A program made the translations under genes and the position numbers. A DNA stretch of 64,000 nt from Chiridota heheva. Its lineage: Eukaryota > Echinodermata > Holothuroidea > Apodida > Chiridotidae. Positions 33,111 through 45,234 of this stretch are shown one piece after another. How positions within the stretch are numbered: position 1 is the first letter of the stretch; every line of letters starts with the position of its first letter. Where the stretch lies: positions 330,001 to 394,000 of the forward strand of contig JAIGNY010002177.1 of the NCBI GenBank assembly GCA_020152595.1, in the 5' to 3' direction. The notes beneath the pieces were generated by a model. It did not search any database, was not told the origin of the DNA, and was given only the letters and a program-made list of their open reading frames with translations.

Positions 33111-35030
33111 CTGACAAGTGCATTATACCACAAACTGACCAAATACAAGTTTGCAATTATTTGGTTATATTTGATTATGAGTGAAATTAGTTGGCAAGAA
33201 GAGCACAAACTGGAGGGTCATGTCGGAAAGGGATAGTTTTATGGACAAACAGTTTTACAACAGTTGTGTTTAGTAAAGATTAAATGTTGAGTTTGAGTTT
33301 CTGGGAGAAAAAAAAAAAATCAGCATACATGGCCTTATCTGTATTTGCACTGAAATCAATGTTTTGTCTTTGAATAATAACAATAAAACCTTACATTGAA
33401 ATTTCTAACAATGACTTCCTGATTAAGGCAGCTCAATATTTTAATTGTTGCCTACAGGCAGGGGATATACCCCTGGATTACAGCCTGGTTATTCTTTAAC
33501 TTTATTAAGTCCTCGTATATTCAGGAGATGTTGTAATTGGAAAAGTCTTGTCCATTTTCATATCACTGTCTCTTTTATTTTTTTCCCTACTTTGCATAAA
33601 AAAAGCAAAGTGCACAAATCAGAAATTCAGTGTAACTAATGCCAGAACTCTTTCATGTTTCCTAAAACTGGGCCTCTGATGATATTTGGGTGGGGGAAGG
33701 GGCAGAACCAAACATTCCAAGAAGTGCAGTAAAGGCTTTTTGTGGAAAACTCAGAGTTCAATGCTGGTGATGCTATTGGTTAATGCATGTGAATTACATC
33801 TCGAAAGTGCCACCTGATGTACTGGCAGCATGTAAGTGTTGGTATTATCATGTTTGCTAGCTTTTGATATATTTTCTCTTGATTTTTCTTTTTAATTTCT
33901 GTCTTACTATCAGGCGAGTTGCTCCCATGATGTAAGTAGCGTGATGTCCCTACCTTTACACTAACCATCCTCGGGTACCCTCAAAGCCTTGTATCGTACC
34001 TTCTCCCTGGTGCAGGGCTTTGTTAATAACCCATACCAACATTGGGTACCCTATAGTCTTGTTTTGTAATCACCTCATGTTTTAGGGTTCTGTTGATATC
34101 CCCATTCATACAATATGATGGAATGTAACCATGGAGGTACAAGTGGTACCTCCATGATGTAACCATCCTCGGGAAGCATCATAGCAGCATGATTTTGTCC
34201 AGAAGAGTGAAAGGAAAATATTGTGTTCGTTGTGTTCGATCATTTGATAAGTTGGGAAGCCAAACTTCAAGGCCCCTGAACCTATGCAGTGATTTTCAGC
34301 AATTTCCAAGGCAGTATGATAACACAAATTAAGTTGTATGTACTGTAAGTGATGTCTGAAAAAAAAAAGTGAGGGGGAAAATACCCCCCTCCCCCCTCCT
34401 CCCACACTCAATAGGTGCTAAATCATGAAAACCCACTCATGTTATTCTGCTGAATCTTCATTTCAAATTGGATACATATGGGAAGGAACATGATAACATT
34501 TTGTTTGTTATTAAGGTCATAGGTCATATTTAAGTTAGGAATCATTGGTGTATGGAATAAACTATATACTCCCTGAAATCATATCTGGATATTTCAAGCA
34601 TTTGGATTAATATGTACATTCTACAGGCAGTCGAAGCCCGAACAAAATTGGAAATCTATAATCCAGAGATTCCATAAATAAGTTTGGATATCAAAAATAA
34701 TCAAAAAAGAAACCAAACTTTGTATGATGCTATAGATTTGGAGGTGAAAGGTATACCTTCCTGTTTTGACATATTAGGTTAACTGTATGTAAGTAAATCC
34801 CTAAGTATTTCTCTGATGTATCCCTCAGATAACGTGATGCTCTCCAATTGTAAGCAGGGGAGAATGTAAGATTATCCTGGGTGTGTCATGTAATTTTAGT
34901 CAGTAGGTATCATGTTCATCTTATATGACAGATGAGAATGAAAGGAACAAGGTTTTTATACAAATCGTATTCCGTTATGGAGATATCCCCCTTATCCGAT
35001 ATGTGTAGAAATGACTGAAATTGTTGATGA
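33111..35030. other. MADD intron 3, no gene seen
   Basis: Contains a perfect 11-bp hairpin CATGGAGGTAC / GTACCTCCATG (34130-34156) and C/G-rich runs near 34384. No coding evidence. Confidence 0.45.
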
Positions 35031-35033
35031 CAT

Positions 35034-35560
35034 GAGATCACATCCTCACATTCTTTACATTCAAAATTGAGTTATATTGGCAAGCAAAAACTTTTTAAAT
35101 TTTAAATCTCCTGAACGGAATAGGATTTTGTGAATACTCAATCACATCCTCACATTCTTTACATTCAAAATTGAGTCATATTGGCATGCAAAAACTTTTT
35201 AAATTTCAAATCTCCTGAACGGAATAGGATTTTGTGAATACTCAATCACATCCTCACATTCTTTACATTCAAAATTGAGTCATATTGGCATGCAAAAACT
35301 TTTTAACTTTCAAATCTTCTGAACGGAATAGGATTTTGTGAATACTCAATCACATCCTCACATTCTTTACATTCAAAATTGAGTCATATTGGCATGCAAA
35401 AACTTTTTAACTTTCAAATCTTTAGAACGGAATAGGATTTTGTGAATACTCAATCACATCCTCACATTCTTTACATTCAAAATTGAGTCATATTGGCATG
35501 CAAAAACTTTTTAACTTTCAAATCTTTAGAACGGAATAGGATTTTGTGAATACTCTCTTA
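35034..35560 (+). repeat. 104-bp tandem repeat, ~5 copies
   Basis: GAATACTCAATCACATCC recurs at 35132, 35236, 35340 and 35444, with the last GAATACTC at 35548, exactly 104 bp apart. Each unit includes ATTGAGTCATATTGGCATGC and GAACGGAATAGGATTTTGTG. The last copies are almost identical, which suggests recent amplification. The unit resembles part of a fold-back arm (AACGGAATAGGATTTT). Confidence 0.9.
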
Positions 35561-35849
35561 ACCATTGTGATCCTTTGTCTTCTTTCATAAAAGATAGCAC
35601 GAATGACCTCCACTTAAAACGAATGACCTCTGTACTTATAAATTCTTTAAGTATGGCCCTTTTCAAATTAAGATATTGGTTTTAAGGGTTTTTCCAGTCA
35701 AAGATATTTTCCTGGTTTTTAAGAATGTTCCCTGTTTTATGGTATTTTCCTGGTTTTATTGGAATTTTTTCCTAGATTTCGTATAAATTTTTCCTGCTTT
35801 TAAATACTTTTGGTCTTGTTTCCCTGTGCTTCCCTGCTATATAATTTCC
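35561..35849. other. MADD intron 3, short T-rich repeats
   Basis: Irregular TTTTCCTGGTTTTA phrases; otherwise no feature. Confidence 0.45.
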
Positions 35850-36230
35850 TGTGCTTGCATCATGCTTGCATCATGCTAGCATCAGGCTTGCATCATGCTT
35901 GCATCACGCTTGCATCATGCTTGCATCATGCTTGCATCACGCTTGCAGCATGCTTGCAGCACGCTTGCAGCAAAGTAGCCTTTTAGCTTAAGCGAGCTTA
36001 CTGCATGCTCGCGGCAAGCTTGCTGCAAGCTAATATGTGAAACTGCTAGCTTATGCAAGCTAGCAAAAACTTGTAGATGTTAATTTGTGCAAGCTTAGCA
36101 AGCTTGTATTTGTTCCAAATACTTACTTGCCCCAAGCTTTCAGCACTCTTATGCGAGCTAAACATGTTAGCTTGTTGCAAGCGTGTAGCAAGCATGCTGC
36201 AGGTTAATAATATTTCTGTAAGGGTAGTTC
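35850..36230. mobile_element. AGCTTGC-rich hairpin element, copy 4 (expanded)
   Basis: About nine tandem GCTTGCATCAT words (35857-35945) precede the usual GCTTGCAGCATGC interior. The right end TTTCTGTAAGGG is intact. The left end has been lost or replaced by the word expansion. Confidence 0.65.
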
Positions 36231-36649
36231 AGACAAACTAGTTGTGAGCTGGTTACAGTTCAAATGTACTTGCTTTGTTTTGTAAGCATGTAAACATTCC
36301 CATTGTGAGCTTGTGGCAAGCCCACGGTGAGCATATAAGTTTGTGATATGTGGAAACCTGCATGAAGTGTATTTTACTGTTTGTGAAGTAAATTGTCAAA
36401 GATTAACTTCCTATGCATCCTTCTCTAATTGTTTGAAGTGTAGCTGACCACTTATTCATTATTTAACCTTTTGTGTGTTCTATGTAATCTAATGAACATC
36501 TAACCTTAGATTAAGGGTCAAATTTAAATTCAAGATCATTATTTTCAAGTTATTTATGGTTATTGATTCCGATGCGATAGCATAAGGAACCTATGTACAG
36601 TAGTAATGCTGGCTTGTGTATGAATGTATACAGTATGTGTCTGTGACAG
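36231..36649. other. MADD intron 3, no feature seen
   Basis: Nothing recognised. Confidence 0.5.
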
Positions 36650-37275
36650 AAGCTTGTAAACACAATATCTCAAGAACTGTGTGGTGGATTTATGTCATAT
36701 TTGGTATATGGATGTATTGTGGTCTGTAGATGATCCCAATTGCTTTTGGTACTGATGTCATGAATATTAATTAATAGGCAGGGCTAGATGTAAAATTTTG
36801 TTAACAAGATTGTAAACACGATATCTCAAGAAGAGTGTGGTGGATTTATGTCATATTTGGTATATGGATGTGTTGTGGTCTGTAAATAATCCCAATTGTT
36901 TTTGGTACTGATGTCATGAATATTAATTAATAGGCAGGGCTAGATGTAAAATTTTGTTAACAAGATTGTAAACATGATATCTCAAGAAGAGTGTGGTGGA
37001 TTTATTTCATACTTGGTATATGGATGTGTTGTGGTCTGTAGTTGATCCTAATTGTTTGTAGTGCTGATGTCATGAATATTAATTAGTGGGCTGGGTTGAA
37101 TGTAAAATTCTGTTAACAAGCTTGTAAACACGATATCTTAAGAAGAGTGGTGGATTTATGTCATACTTGGTATATGGATGTGTTGTGGTCTGTAGTTGAT
37201 CTCCATTATTTTTGGTGCTGATGTCATAAATAATAATGAGAAGGCGGGACTAAATGAAATTCTGTTTACTCTCAT
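36650..37275 (+). repeat. 156-bp tandem repeat, 4 copies
   Basis: GTAAACACRATATCT recurs at 36656, 36812, 36968 and 37124, an exact 156-bp spacing. Units include GTGGATTTATGTCATA, TTGGTATATGGATGTGTTG and CATGAATATTAATTA. The outer copies are the most diverged. Confidence 0.9.
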
Positions 37276-38114
37276 ATTTCCACAAACCCATGTCAGATTT
37301 AAATCAAACTTAATATGAATATGATGCTGTTGATAAAAGCAAGGATGACATAGGATCCCATAGAATATTGAGTTGTTGATTTCATCATTATTCATGTCTG
37401 GCACTAAGTGTGTAAGATACAACATTTAAAGATATACGATTAAAAAAATTGCTTCTTATTCAAAGTTAGCATAGGAACCAAGTGGGCTTTCTCCCTCTGT
37501 TTCAAAGCATGGTCAAATAAGTGATCTGTAGAATAATTGTATGCTTATAAATTGTACACTGCAACAGAGAGATAACCTTATAGAAATTGTGAGTTTGGTT
37601 TTACTTTGGTCATGAGCCTGCAGTTTTGGATCTCTGAGATTTAATTTTGAAACATGCTTGCAGCTGGAACTTTTTTGAGGCAAAACCAGGGAAATAGTTT
37701 TAAATCTATTTCAAACAAAATAGCATTAAGAAAATATCATCAGAATTATTGATTGATTGGCCAAAGTTTCATGCCAATTTGTTATGTGTGTGACCAGCAA
37801 ACTACTCTTATTTCTTTTATTTATAATGGGTTTTTTTTCAATTAGGAAGAATCTTACCTTGGGTTAAGTCACTTTTATTCATCCCCTCCCCTTCCCACCC
37901 TAAATCAAATTAAAGAGGTTTATGTATTCTAATCATGACTGATGAATGAGGGGAAAATTGTGATTTTTTCTCAGTAAATCATACGCAACATTCATAATGT
38001 GCCATTTTAACAATTGTGCAAAATAGGGTCTTAATGTGGCATGAGGGGAATTTGCTGTTCATGACATTTCTAGTCTAGATTTGATTCAGAACCTGTAGAG
38101 ATTTTATTCAGACC
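37276..38114. other. MADD intron 3, no gene seen
   Basis: Nothing recognised beyond AT-rich intron sequence. Confidence 0.5.
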
Positions 38115-41100
38115 CCGTAGACTACTAGACTTATCCACCCTTCATTACTGGTCGTGAACCAGTCTTTCCCCTAAACTGTAGAGTTGTTCCCACCCTTAAT
38201 TTTACCCCTGGTCATGAAACAGTCTTTCCCCCAAACTGTAGAGTTGTTCCCACCATTAATTTCACTCCTGGTCATGAACCAGTCTTTCCCCCAACCTGTA
38301 GAGTTGTAACCCTTAATTTCACCCCTAGTCATAAACCAGTCTTTCCCCCAAACTGTAGAGTTGTTCCCACTCTTAATTTCACTCCTGGTGATGAACCAGT
38401 CTTTCCCCCAACCTGTAGAGTTGTTCCCACCCTTAATTTCACTCCTGGTCATGAACCAGTCTTTCCCCCAACCTGTAGAGATGTTCCCACCCTTAATTTC
38501 ACCCCTGGTCATGAACCAGTCTTTCCCCCAACCTGTAGAGTTGTTCCCACCCTTAATTTCACTCCTGGTCATGAACCAGTCTTTCCCCCAACCTGTAGAG
38601 TTGTAACCCTTAATTTCACCCCTAGTCATAAACCAGTCTTTCCCCCAAACTGTAGAGTTGTTCCCACCCTTAATTTCACTCCTGGTCATGAACTAGTCTT
38701 TCCCCCAACCTGTAGAGTTGTAACCCTTAATTTCACCCCTAGTCATAAACCAGTCTTTCCCCCAAACTGTAGAGTTGTTCCCACCCTTAATTTCACCCCT
38801 GGTGATGAACCAGTCTTTCCCCCAACCTGTAGAGTTGTTCCCACCCTTAATTTCACCCCTGGTCATGAACCAGTCTTTCCCCCAACCTGTAGAGTTGTAC
38901 CCACCCTTAATTTCACCCCTGGTCATGAACCAGTCTTTCCCCCAACCTGTAGAGATGTTCCCACCCTTAATTTCACCCCTGGTCATGAACCAGTCTTTCC
39001 CCCAACCTGTAGAGTTGTTCCCACCCTTAATTTCACTCCTGGTCATGAACCAGTCTTTCCCCCAACCTGTAGAGTTGTACCCACCCTTAATTTCACTCCT
39101 GGTCATGAACCAGTCTTTCCCCCAACCTGTAGAGATGTTCCCACCCTTAATTTCACCCCTGGTCATGAACCAGTCTTTCCCCCAACCTGTAGAGTTGTAC
39201 CCACCCTTAATTTCACCACTGGTCATGAACCAGTCTTTCCCCCAACCTGTAAAGTTGTTCCCACCCTTAATTTCACCCCTGGTCACGAACCAGTTTTCCC
39301 CCCAACCTGTAGAGTTGTTCCCACCCTTAATTTCACCCCTGGTCGTGAACCAGTCTTTCCCCCAACCTGTAGAGATGTTCCCACCCTTAATTTCACCCCT
39401 GGTCATGAACCAGTCTTTCCCCCAACCTGTAGAGATGTTCCCACCCTTAATTTCACCCCTGGTCATAAACCAGTCTTCCCCCAACCTGTAGAGATGTTCC
39501 CACCCTTAATTTCACCCCTGGTCATGAACCAGTCTTCCTCCCAACCTGTAGAGATGTTCCCACCCTTAATTTCACCCCTGGTCATGAACCAGTCTTTCCC
39601 CCAACCTGTAGAGATGTTCCCACCCTTAATTTCACCCCTGGTCATAAACCAGTCTTCCCCCAACCTGTAGAGTTGTTCCCACCCTTAATTTATTCCCTGG
39701 TCATGAACCAGTCTTCCTCCCAAACTGTAGAGTTGTACCCACCCTTAATTTCACTCCTGGTGATGAACCAGTCTTTCCCCCAACCTGTAGAGATGTTCCC
39801 ACCCTTAATTTCACCCCTGGTCATGAACCAGTCTTCCTCCCAACCTGTAGAGTTGTTCCCACCCTTAATTTCACTCCTGGTCATGAACCAGTCTTTCCCC
39901 CAACTTGTAGATTTGTACCCTTAATTTCACCCCTGGTCATGAACCAGTCTTTCCCCCAACCTGTAGAGATGTTCCCACCCTTAATTTCACCCCTGGTCAT
40001 AAACCAGTCTTCCCCCAACCTGTAGAGTTGTTCCCACCCTTAATTTATTCCCTGGTCGTGAACCAGTCTTCCTCCCAACTTGTAGATTTGTACCCTTAAT
40101 TTCACTCCTGGTCATGAACCAGTCTTCCTCCCAACCTGTAGAGTTGTTCCCACCCTTAATTTCACCCCTGGTCATGAACCAGTCTTTCCCCCAACCTGTA
40201 GAGATGTTCCCACCCTTAATTTCACCCCTGGTCATGAACCAGTCTTCCCCCAACCTGTAGAGTTGTTCCCACCCTTAATTTCACCCCTGGTCATGAACCA
40301 GTCTTTCCCCCAATCTGTAGAGATGTTCCCACCCTTAATTTCACTCCTGGTCATGAACCAGTCTTTCCCCCAACCTGTAGAGATGTTCCCACCCTTAATT
40401 TCACCCCTGGTCATAAACCAGTCTTCCCCCAACCTGTAGAGTTGTTCCCACCCTTAATTTATTCCCTGGTCATGAACCAGTCTTCCTCCCAAACTGTAGA
40501 GTTGTACCCACCCTTAATTTCACCCCTGGTCATGAACCAGTCTTTCCCCCAACCTGTAGAGATGTTCCCACCCTTAATTTCACCCCTGGTCATGAACCAG
40601 TCTTTCCCCAACCTGTAGAGATGTTCCCACCCTTAATTTCACCCCTGGTCATGAACCAGTCTTTCCCCCAACCTGTAGAGTTGTACCCACCCTTAATTTC
40701 ACCCCTGGTCATGAACCAGTCTTTCCCCCAACCTGTAGAGTTGTACCCACCCTTAATTTCACCCCTGGTCATGAACCAGTCTTTCCCCCAACCTGTAGAG
40801 ATGTTCCCACCCTTAATTTCACCCCTGGTCATGAACCAGTCTTTCCCCCAACCTGTAGAGTTGTACCCACCCTTAATTTCACCCCTGGTCATGAACCAGT
40901 CTTTCCCCCAACCTGTAGAGATGTTCCCACCCTTAATTTCACTCCTGGTCATGAACCAGTCTTCCTCCCAACCTGTAGAGTTGTTCCCACCCTTAATTTC
41001 ACCCCTGGTCATGAACCAGTCTTTCCCCCAACCTGTAGAGATATTCCCACCCTTAATTTCACCCCTGGTCATGAACCAGTCTTCCCCCCAACCTGTAGAG

Positions 41101-41345
41101 TTGTTCCCACCCTTAATTTATTCCCTGGTCATGAACCAGTCTTTCCCCCAACTTGTAGATTTGTACCCTTAATTTCACCCCTGGTCATGAATTAATCTTT
41201 CCCCCAACCTGTAGAGTTATTCCCACCCTTAATTTTGCCCCAGGTCATGAACCAGTCTTTTCCCCCACCTGTTGAGTTTAACTACCCTTCATCCCTGGTC
41301 ATGAACCTCTCTTTCACCCCTGGTTATGAACTTGTCTTTCCCCAA
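38115..41345. repeat. 60-bp satellite, ~53 copies, in MADD intron 3
   Basis: Consecutive units of 60 bp contain CCACCCTTAATTTCACCCC, GGTCATGAACCAGTCTTTCC and CCCAACCTGTAGAG. Units vary mainly at a few positions (GTTGTTCCC, GATGTTCCC, GTTGTACCC) in higher-order patterns. Because 60 is divisible by three and the unit lacks stops in one frame on each strand, open frames to 263 residues appear on both strands. They break at every indel and show no selection for an intact frame, so I do not call them genes. Confidence 0.95.
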
Positions 41346-43232
41346 TAGCAGTTCCTTCCTTTCTAAACTTGACTACAAGAGTTGTCATGGTAACATCAAG
41401 CAGATTTGCGGTAGATAACACATGAATTTGAAAGGCAAATCATGACATTTACAATTTCCACACATCCCGCCTACACATACTGTATCACTTCAGGTGTAGA
41501 TCAAGTGCCTTCTCATAGTGAATGCATTATCATTTTCTCGTGATGAAGATGCATGTGATATTTCAGTTTTAACAAAAGGATTTCACAATTTACTTCAAAA
41601 ATTGCCGTGATGAGATTGTTTTGATTCATTGCTTTTTACCTCTGACATTTAAGTTTGATCCTAATATCTCAATGCTGTGTTTATAAATGATCCACTTTAT
41701 TTTTAGAATCCGAAAATTTCACAGCAATTAGCATAATTATTTTAAGAATACTTGCTATGCAAGTTAAAGGTCAAGCACAAGAGGGGATGGAGGGGGGGAG
41801 GGGAACACGACAATTTAGAAAAAGTGGGCACAACGCAGTGACAGGCCAAAAAGTTATGAAAAATTATTGGAAATTGTCATCTGCAAATTACCAGCTTAAG
41901 CTATAAGACTTGACTGTTTGGGTTACTTTAAATACTGCTTTGGTGTGATGTTGTTCCATCCTCAGGTGATAACATTTTTGCTTCCTCGTAATGGGTTTAT
42001 TAATGATTATTACGTTATTAGAAATTAAAAGATATATTAAAGCATTTTAGAACTGAAACAAGCTTGGGGACAACGAGTAGCTGAGGATTTGCAAAGGATG
42101 GTGACTCCCTGGTGATACTACTGAGCAAAAAAGGAAGGGACAGGGGAACCATGTCCTTCTCTTCCACCACCAATTTCCTTTAATTCCTAGGGTAATTGAC
42201 TTTGCCACACCTTAAAATTATAGTTAAATAGCTTCCTTTCCATCAAAAGAAATTGTGGGAAAACCTAAGTTTGCTGGAACCTGTAATCAAAGTTTGTCAC
42301 ATTTATCATGATATCATGGTATTTTTGTTTTACATGATATGAAATATACCCCAATCAATATATTTTGATGTCTATTTTACATTTTCTAACGTAAATCACG
42401 TAAAACAGAAAATGTTCCGAATCAAATTGCAGAAACACTGCAATTGAGAAAAAAAAACCCAATGAAATGTTAACAGAACGTTTTCTGCAAACTTGTACTT
42501 TTTCCTGCCTAATGTTTTGTGAAGAAATTGAAATTCGCACTATGTAAACCTCATATGTAAGCAATTTTCATACGTTATCATATATGTTATCATATATATC
42601 TCATATAATGCAACTAAGTAATGTATTACACTATTTTTGTCCATTATGATATCTGATTCACCCATCTTGTAACTGCCCTAGTATTATTCACATGTTTCCT
42701 GCAGTAGCTAAAGAAATATTACTTAATTGTTAACGTAGATTATATATTCCGTTTGTGCATGAAATGTGAGCAGAAATCATAAAAGCTTCCTGCGATGAAT
42801 TTTAAAAGGTTTGTGCATCAGAATTGATGTCACACAAATGTCTGAGAGCTATTAAATGCGACTCAAACGGAAGATGTAATGTATTACGTAGTTTGTGGTA
42901 AGGATAAAGTGCATAGACTGAAGTTGATGTGGTTTCTGAAGAGGAAGACAATCTAGTTTATCTTTGATTGATTATTTATTGTTATTATTAAAATACTTAT
43001 AAAGTGCACATCTCAATTTCGGGATGAGTTTTGGCAGTGTATGTACCAACCTACAAAGAAAGAGGTAATGGAAAGGGAGAATTGCTTGTCAATTTTTGGT
43101 CATCATAAATTGAGTGTATATATAATTTATGTGCACAGCTAATTGAAAGAAACTTGGATAGATTTGGTCCCATGTTTAAAAAAAAATGTTTCATGCAGAC
43201 CTTTAAAGTAAAAAACAAAACAAGAAGAGTTG
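41346..43232. other. MADD intron 3, no gene seen
   Basis: Includes a G-run near 41790. No recognised coding region or transposon. Confidence 0.5.
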
Positions 43233-43450
43233 AGCACATGACACCTCCGTAGTGTAGTGGTCAAGCTTCCGGTTTGGCAATCTAGCATCCTGGGTTTAAT
43301 CCCCGGTCAGTTTCCAACCTGTGCTCCTTGGTTTATAAAACAGCAGTGGGCGTCTTGAACTTAATAATCCAAAATAGGAAGCTTGTTGGGGCGTTAAACC
43401 TCAGACCGAACCGAGCCGAGCCAGGCCACGCCAAACCACACCAAACCAAT
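43233..43450 (+). mobile_element. tRNA-derived SINE-B, plus orientation
   Basis: Head CCTCCGTAGTGTAGTGGTCA carries a perfect A box (TAGTGTAGTGG), and GGGTTTAATCCCCGG is a degenerate B box. The body contains AGTGGGCGTCTTGA and GGGGCGTTAAACCTCAGACC, ending in CCGAGCC/CCAAACC repeats. It lies 210 bp upstream of MADD exon 4. An inverted relative is at 54940-55110. Confidence 0.75.
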
Positions 43451-43659
43451 GCAGTTGTGGGATTCTGATACGAGCTTTCAATGGAAAAAATAATAATATT
43501 ATTTGAGTGTTCTGTCTTACTTGATAAAAATACTAAAGGGTCTACATATACCCTTCTCAGACAACCTCACCAAAAAAATAAAAGTTACCATCAATATGCT
43601 TACAAGATGTTTTTAATATTCTATTGTGACTTACTGTAGCACTTGTACTTTCTCTGTAG
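43451..43659. other. MADD intron 3, distal end
   Basis: Ends with the acceptor ACTTGTACTTTCTCTGTAG. Confidence 0.7.
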
Positions 43660-43773
43660 CTTCTGCTGGCTCCAACACCATACATCATCGGGGTACCTGC
43701 TACTTTCTTCCGATACAAACCAAACTTCAGTCTGCCTGAAGATGTCTGGCTCGTGGACTTGGACTCAAACAAG
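43660..43773 (+). CDS. MADD: MADD coding exon 4 (end of cDENN)
   Basis: 114 nt, residues 359-396, phase 0 at both ends. The acceptor TTTCTCTGTAG precedes [19 protein letters not shown], followed by [14 protein letters not shown]. This is the classic cDENN/dDENN boundary block of MADD. The donor is AACAAG|GTGAGC. The next expected residues (V-I/P-P-T-N type, then a Pro/Glu-rich LPEPE segment) were not found in the remaining 20.2 kb, so the protein continues outside the window. A 28-bp array starts about 30 bp after the donor. Confidence 0.95.
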
Positions 43774-43804
43774 GTGAGCTATTCTTGCCATTGTCTTTTT
43801 ATGT

Positions 43805-44545
43805 ATCATTACATGCAAACAGCTCCCCCTCCCTACTGCAAACACCTCCCCCTCCCCACTGCAAAAAGCTCCCGTCCCCTCCCTTCTGCAAACAGCTCCC
43901 CCTACTGCAAAAGCTCCCCTCACCCTCAGCTCCCCTACTGCAAAAAGCTCCCCTCACCCTCCCTACTGCAAACAGCTCCCCTCACCCTCCCTACTGCAAA
44001 CATCCCCCTCACCCTCCCTACTGCAAACAGCTCCTCCTCACCCTTCCTACTGCAAACAGCTCCCACCACCCTCCCTACAGCAAACAGCTTCCCCTCACCC
44101 TCCCTACTGCAAACAGCTCTCCTCACCCTCCCTACTGCAAATAGCTCCCCTCACCCTCCCTACTGCAAACAGCTCCCCTCATCCTCCCTACTGCAAACAG
44201 CTCCCCTCACCCTCCCTACTGCAAACAGCTCCCCTCACCCTCCCTACTGCAAACAGATCCCTCACCCTCCCTACTGCAAACAGCTCCCCTCACCCTCCCT
44301 ACTGCAAACAGATCCCCTCACCCTCCCTACTGCAAACAGCTCCCCTCTCTACTGTAAACAGCTCCCCTCCCTTCCCTACTGCAAACAGCTCCCCTCGCCC
44401 TCCCTACTGCAAACAGCTCCCCTCACCCTCCCCTGCAAGCAGCTCCCCTCTCCCTCCCTACTGCAAGCAGCTCCCCTCTCCCTCCCTACTGCAAACAGCT
44501 CCCCCTTACTTCCCTACTGCAAACAGCTCCCTATGCTTCCCTAAA
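43805..44545 (+). repeat. 28-bp array with acceptor-like units, adjacent to exon 4
   Basis: About 26 units of CTCCCTACTGCAAACAG followed by CTCCCCTCAC-type sequence, with length variants. Each unit has a pyrimidine tract, a CTAC/CTGC step and a CAG, so it resembles a 3' splice site. Open frames to 263 residues reflect the lack of stops in the unit. Confidence 0.9.
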
Positions 44546-44639
44546 CACTCACACAACTAGCCCGGGGGAGAGGAAGGGGGTGGGGATTTCCATACTCAAG
44601 TGGTAGGTATGTGCCGCCCAGAATTTCAAAATTGGACTG

Positions 44640-44825
44640 CAGTATGAGAGATTTTTTGGTAACTGCAGTATAAGAGATTTTTTGGTAACTGCAGTATAAC
44701 AGTGTATGTTTTTGATACCTGTAGTGTGAAAATAAGTGATTTTTGGTACCTGCCGTAGGAAAGTATGCAATTTTTTTGAGACCAGCAGTATGAGAGATTG
44801 GTTTTTTGATACCTGCACTAGGAAA
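44640..44825 (+). repeat. Degenerate ~27-35-bp repeat
   Basis: Six or so units with GCAGTATGAGAGATTTTTTG followed by GTAACT or GATACCTG, increasingly diverged to the right. Confidence 0.75.
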
Positions 44826-45234
44826 ATTATGAAGAAAAAAGGGCAACTGCTCGGGTGCCACATGTATATATACCTCACTTATGGCAGTCTTCCCCCTTCC
44901 TTTCACGGGACAACTAGGTTCATTAAACCAGTGTGGTAAGTAAGTTGCCAAACACCATTTGTGTATAAATGTGCACATGTATTACAATAACTTTAGAGCA
45001 TTACCTTGAAAGAATACTTAAGATTAGTTTGCCTTGCAGAAGCAAAACTGTCACAGGTATGCTCATGAAATACACAAGACCAACAAGGACAGTCCAAGGC
45101 TAATTCCAATTCAGTGCCACAGGACATTAGTCATTCACATATTGTAGGACAAAGATCAACAGATTACTCATCCAGCTGCCAAGGACAACCAAAAATTATA
45201 TCAGGGCAGTCGTAGATCTGGGTATTTTATAAGC
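44826..45234. other. MADD intron 4, no feature seen
   Basis: Nothing recognised. Confidence 0.5.

Noticed and set aside
38171-41172. Repetitive proteins of up to 263 residues on both strands
   Set aside because: They are translations of the 60-bp satellite. Frames are broken wherever units gain or lose bases, and there are no splice or start signals.
43240-43305. tRNA gene at the head of SINE-B
   Set aside because: The B box is degenerate, the stems are poor and the sequence is part of a dispersed SINE with an inverted relative at 54.9 kb.
43753-44544. 263-residue Ser/Pro-rich extension of MADD exon 4
   Set aside because: It results from reading through the GTGAGC donor into a 28-bp array. 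MADD homologues continue differently after DLDSNK/R, so the donor should be used.
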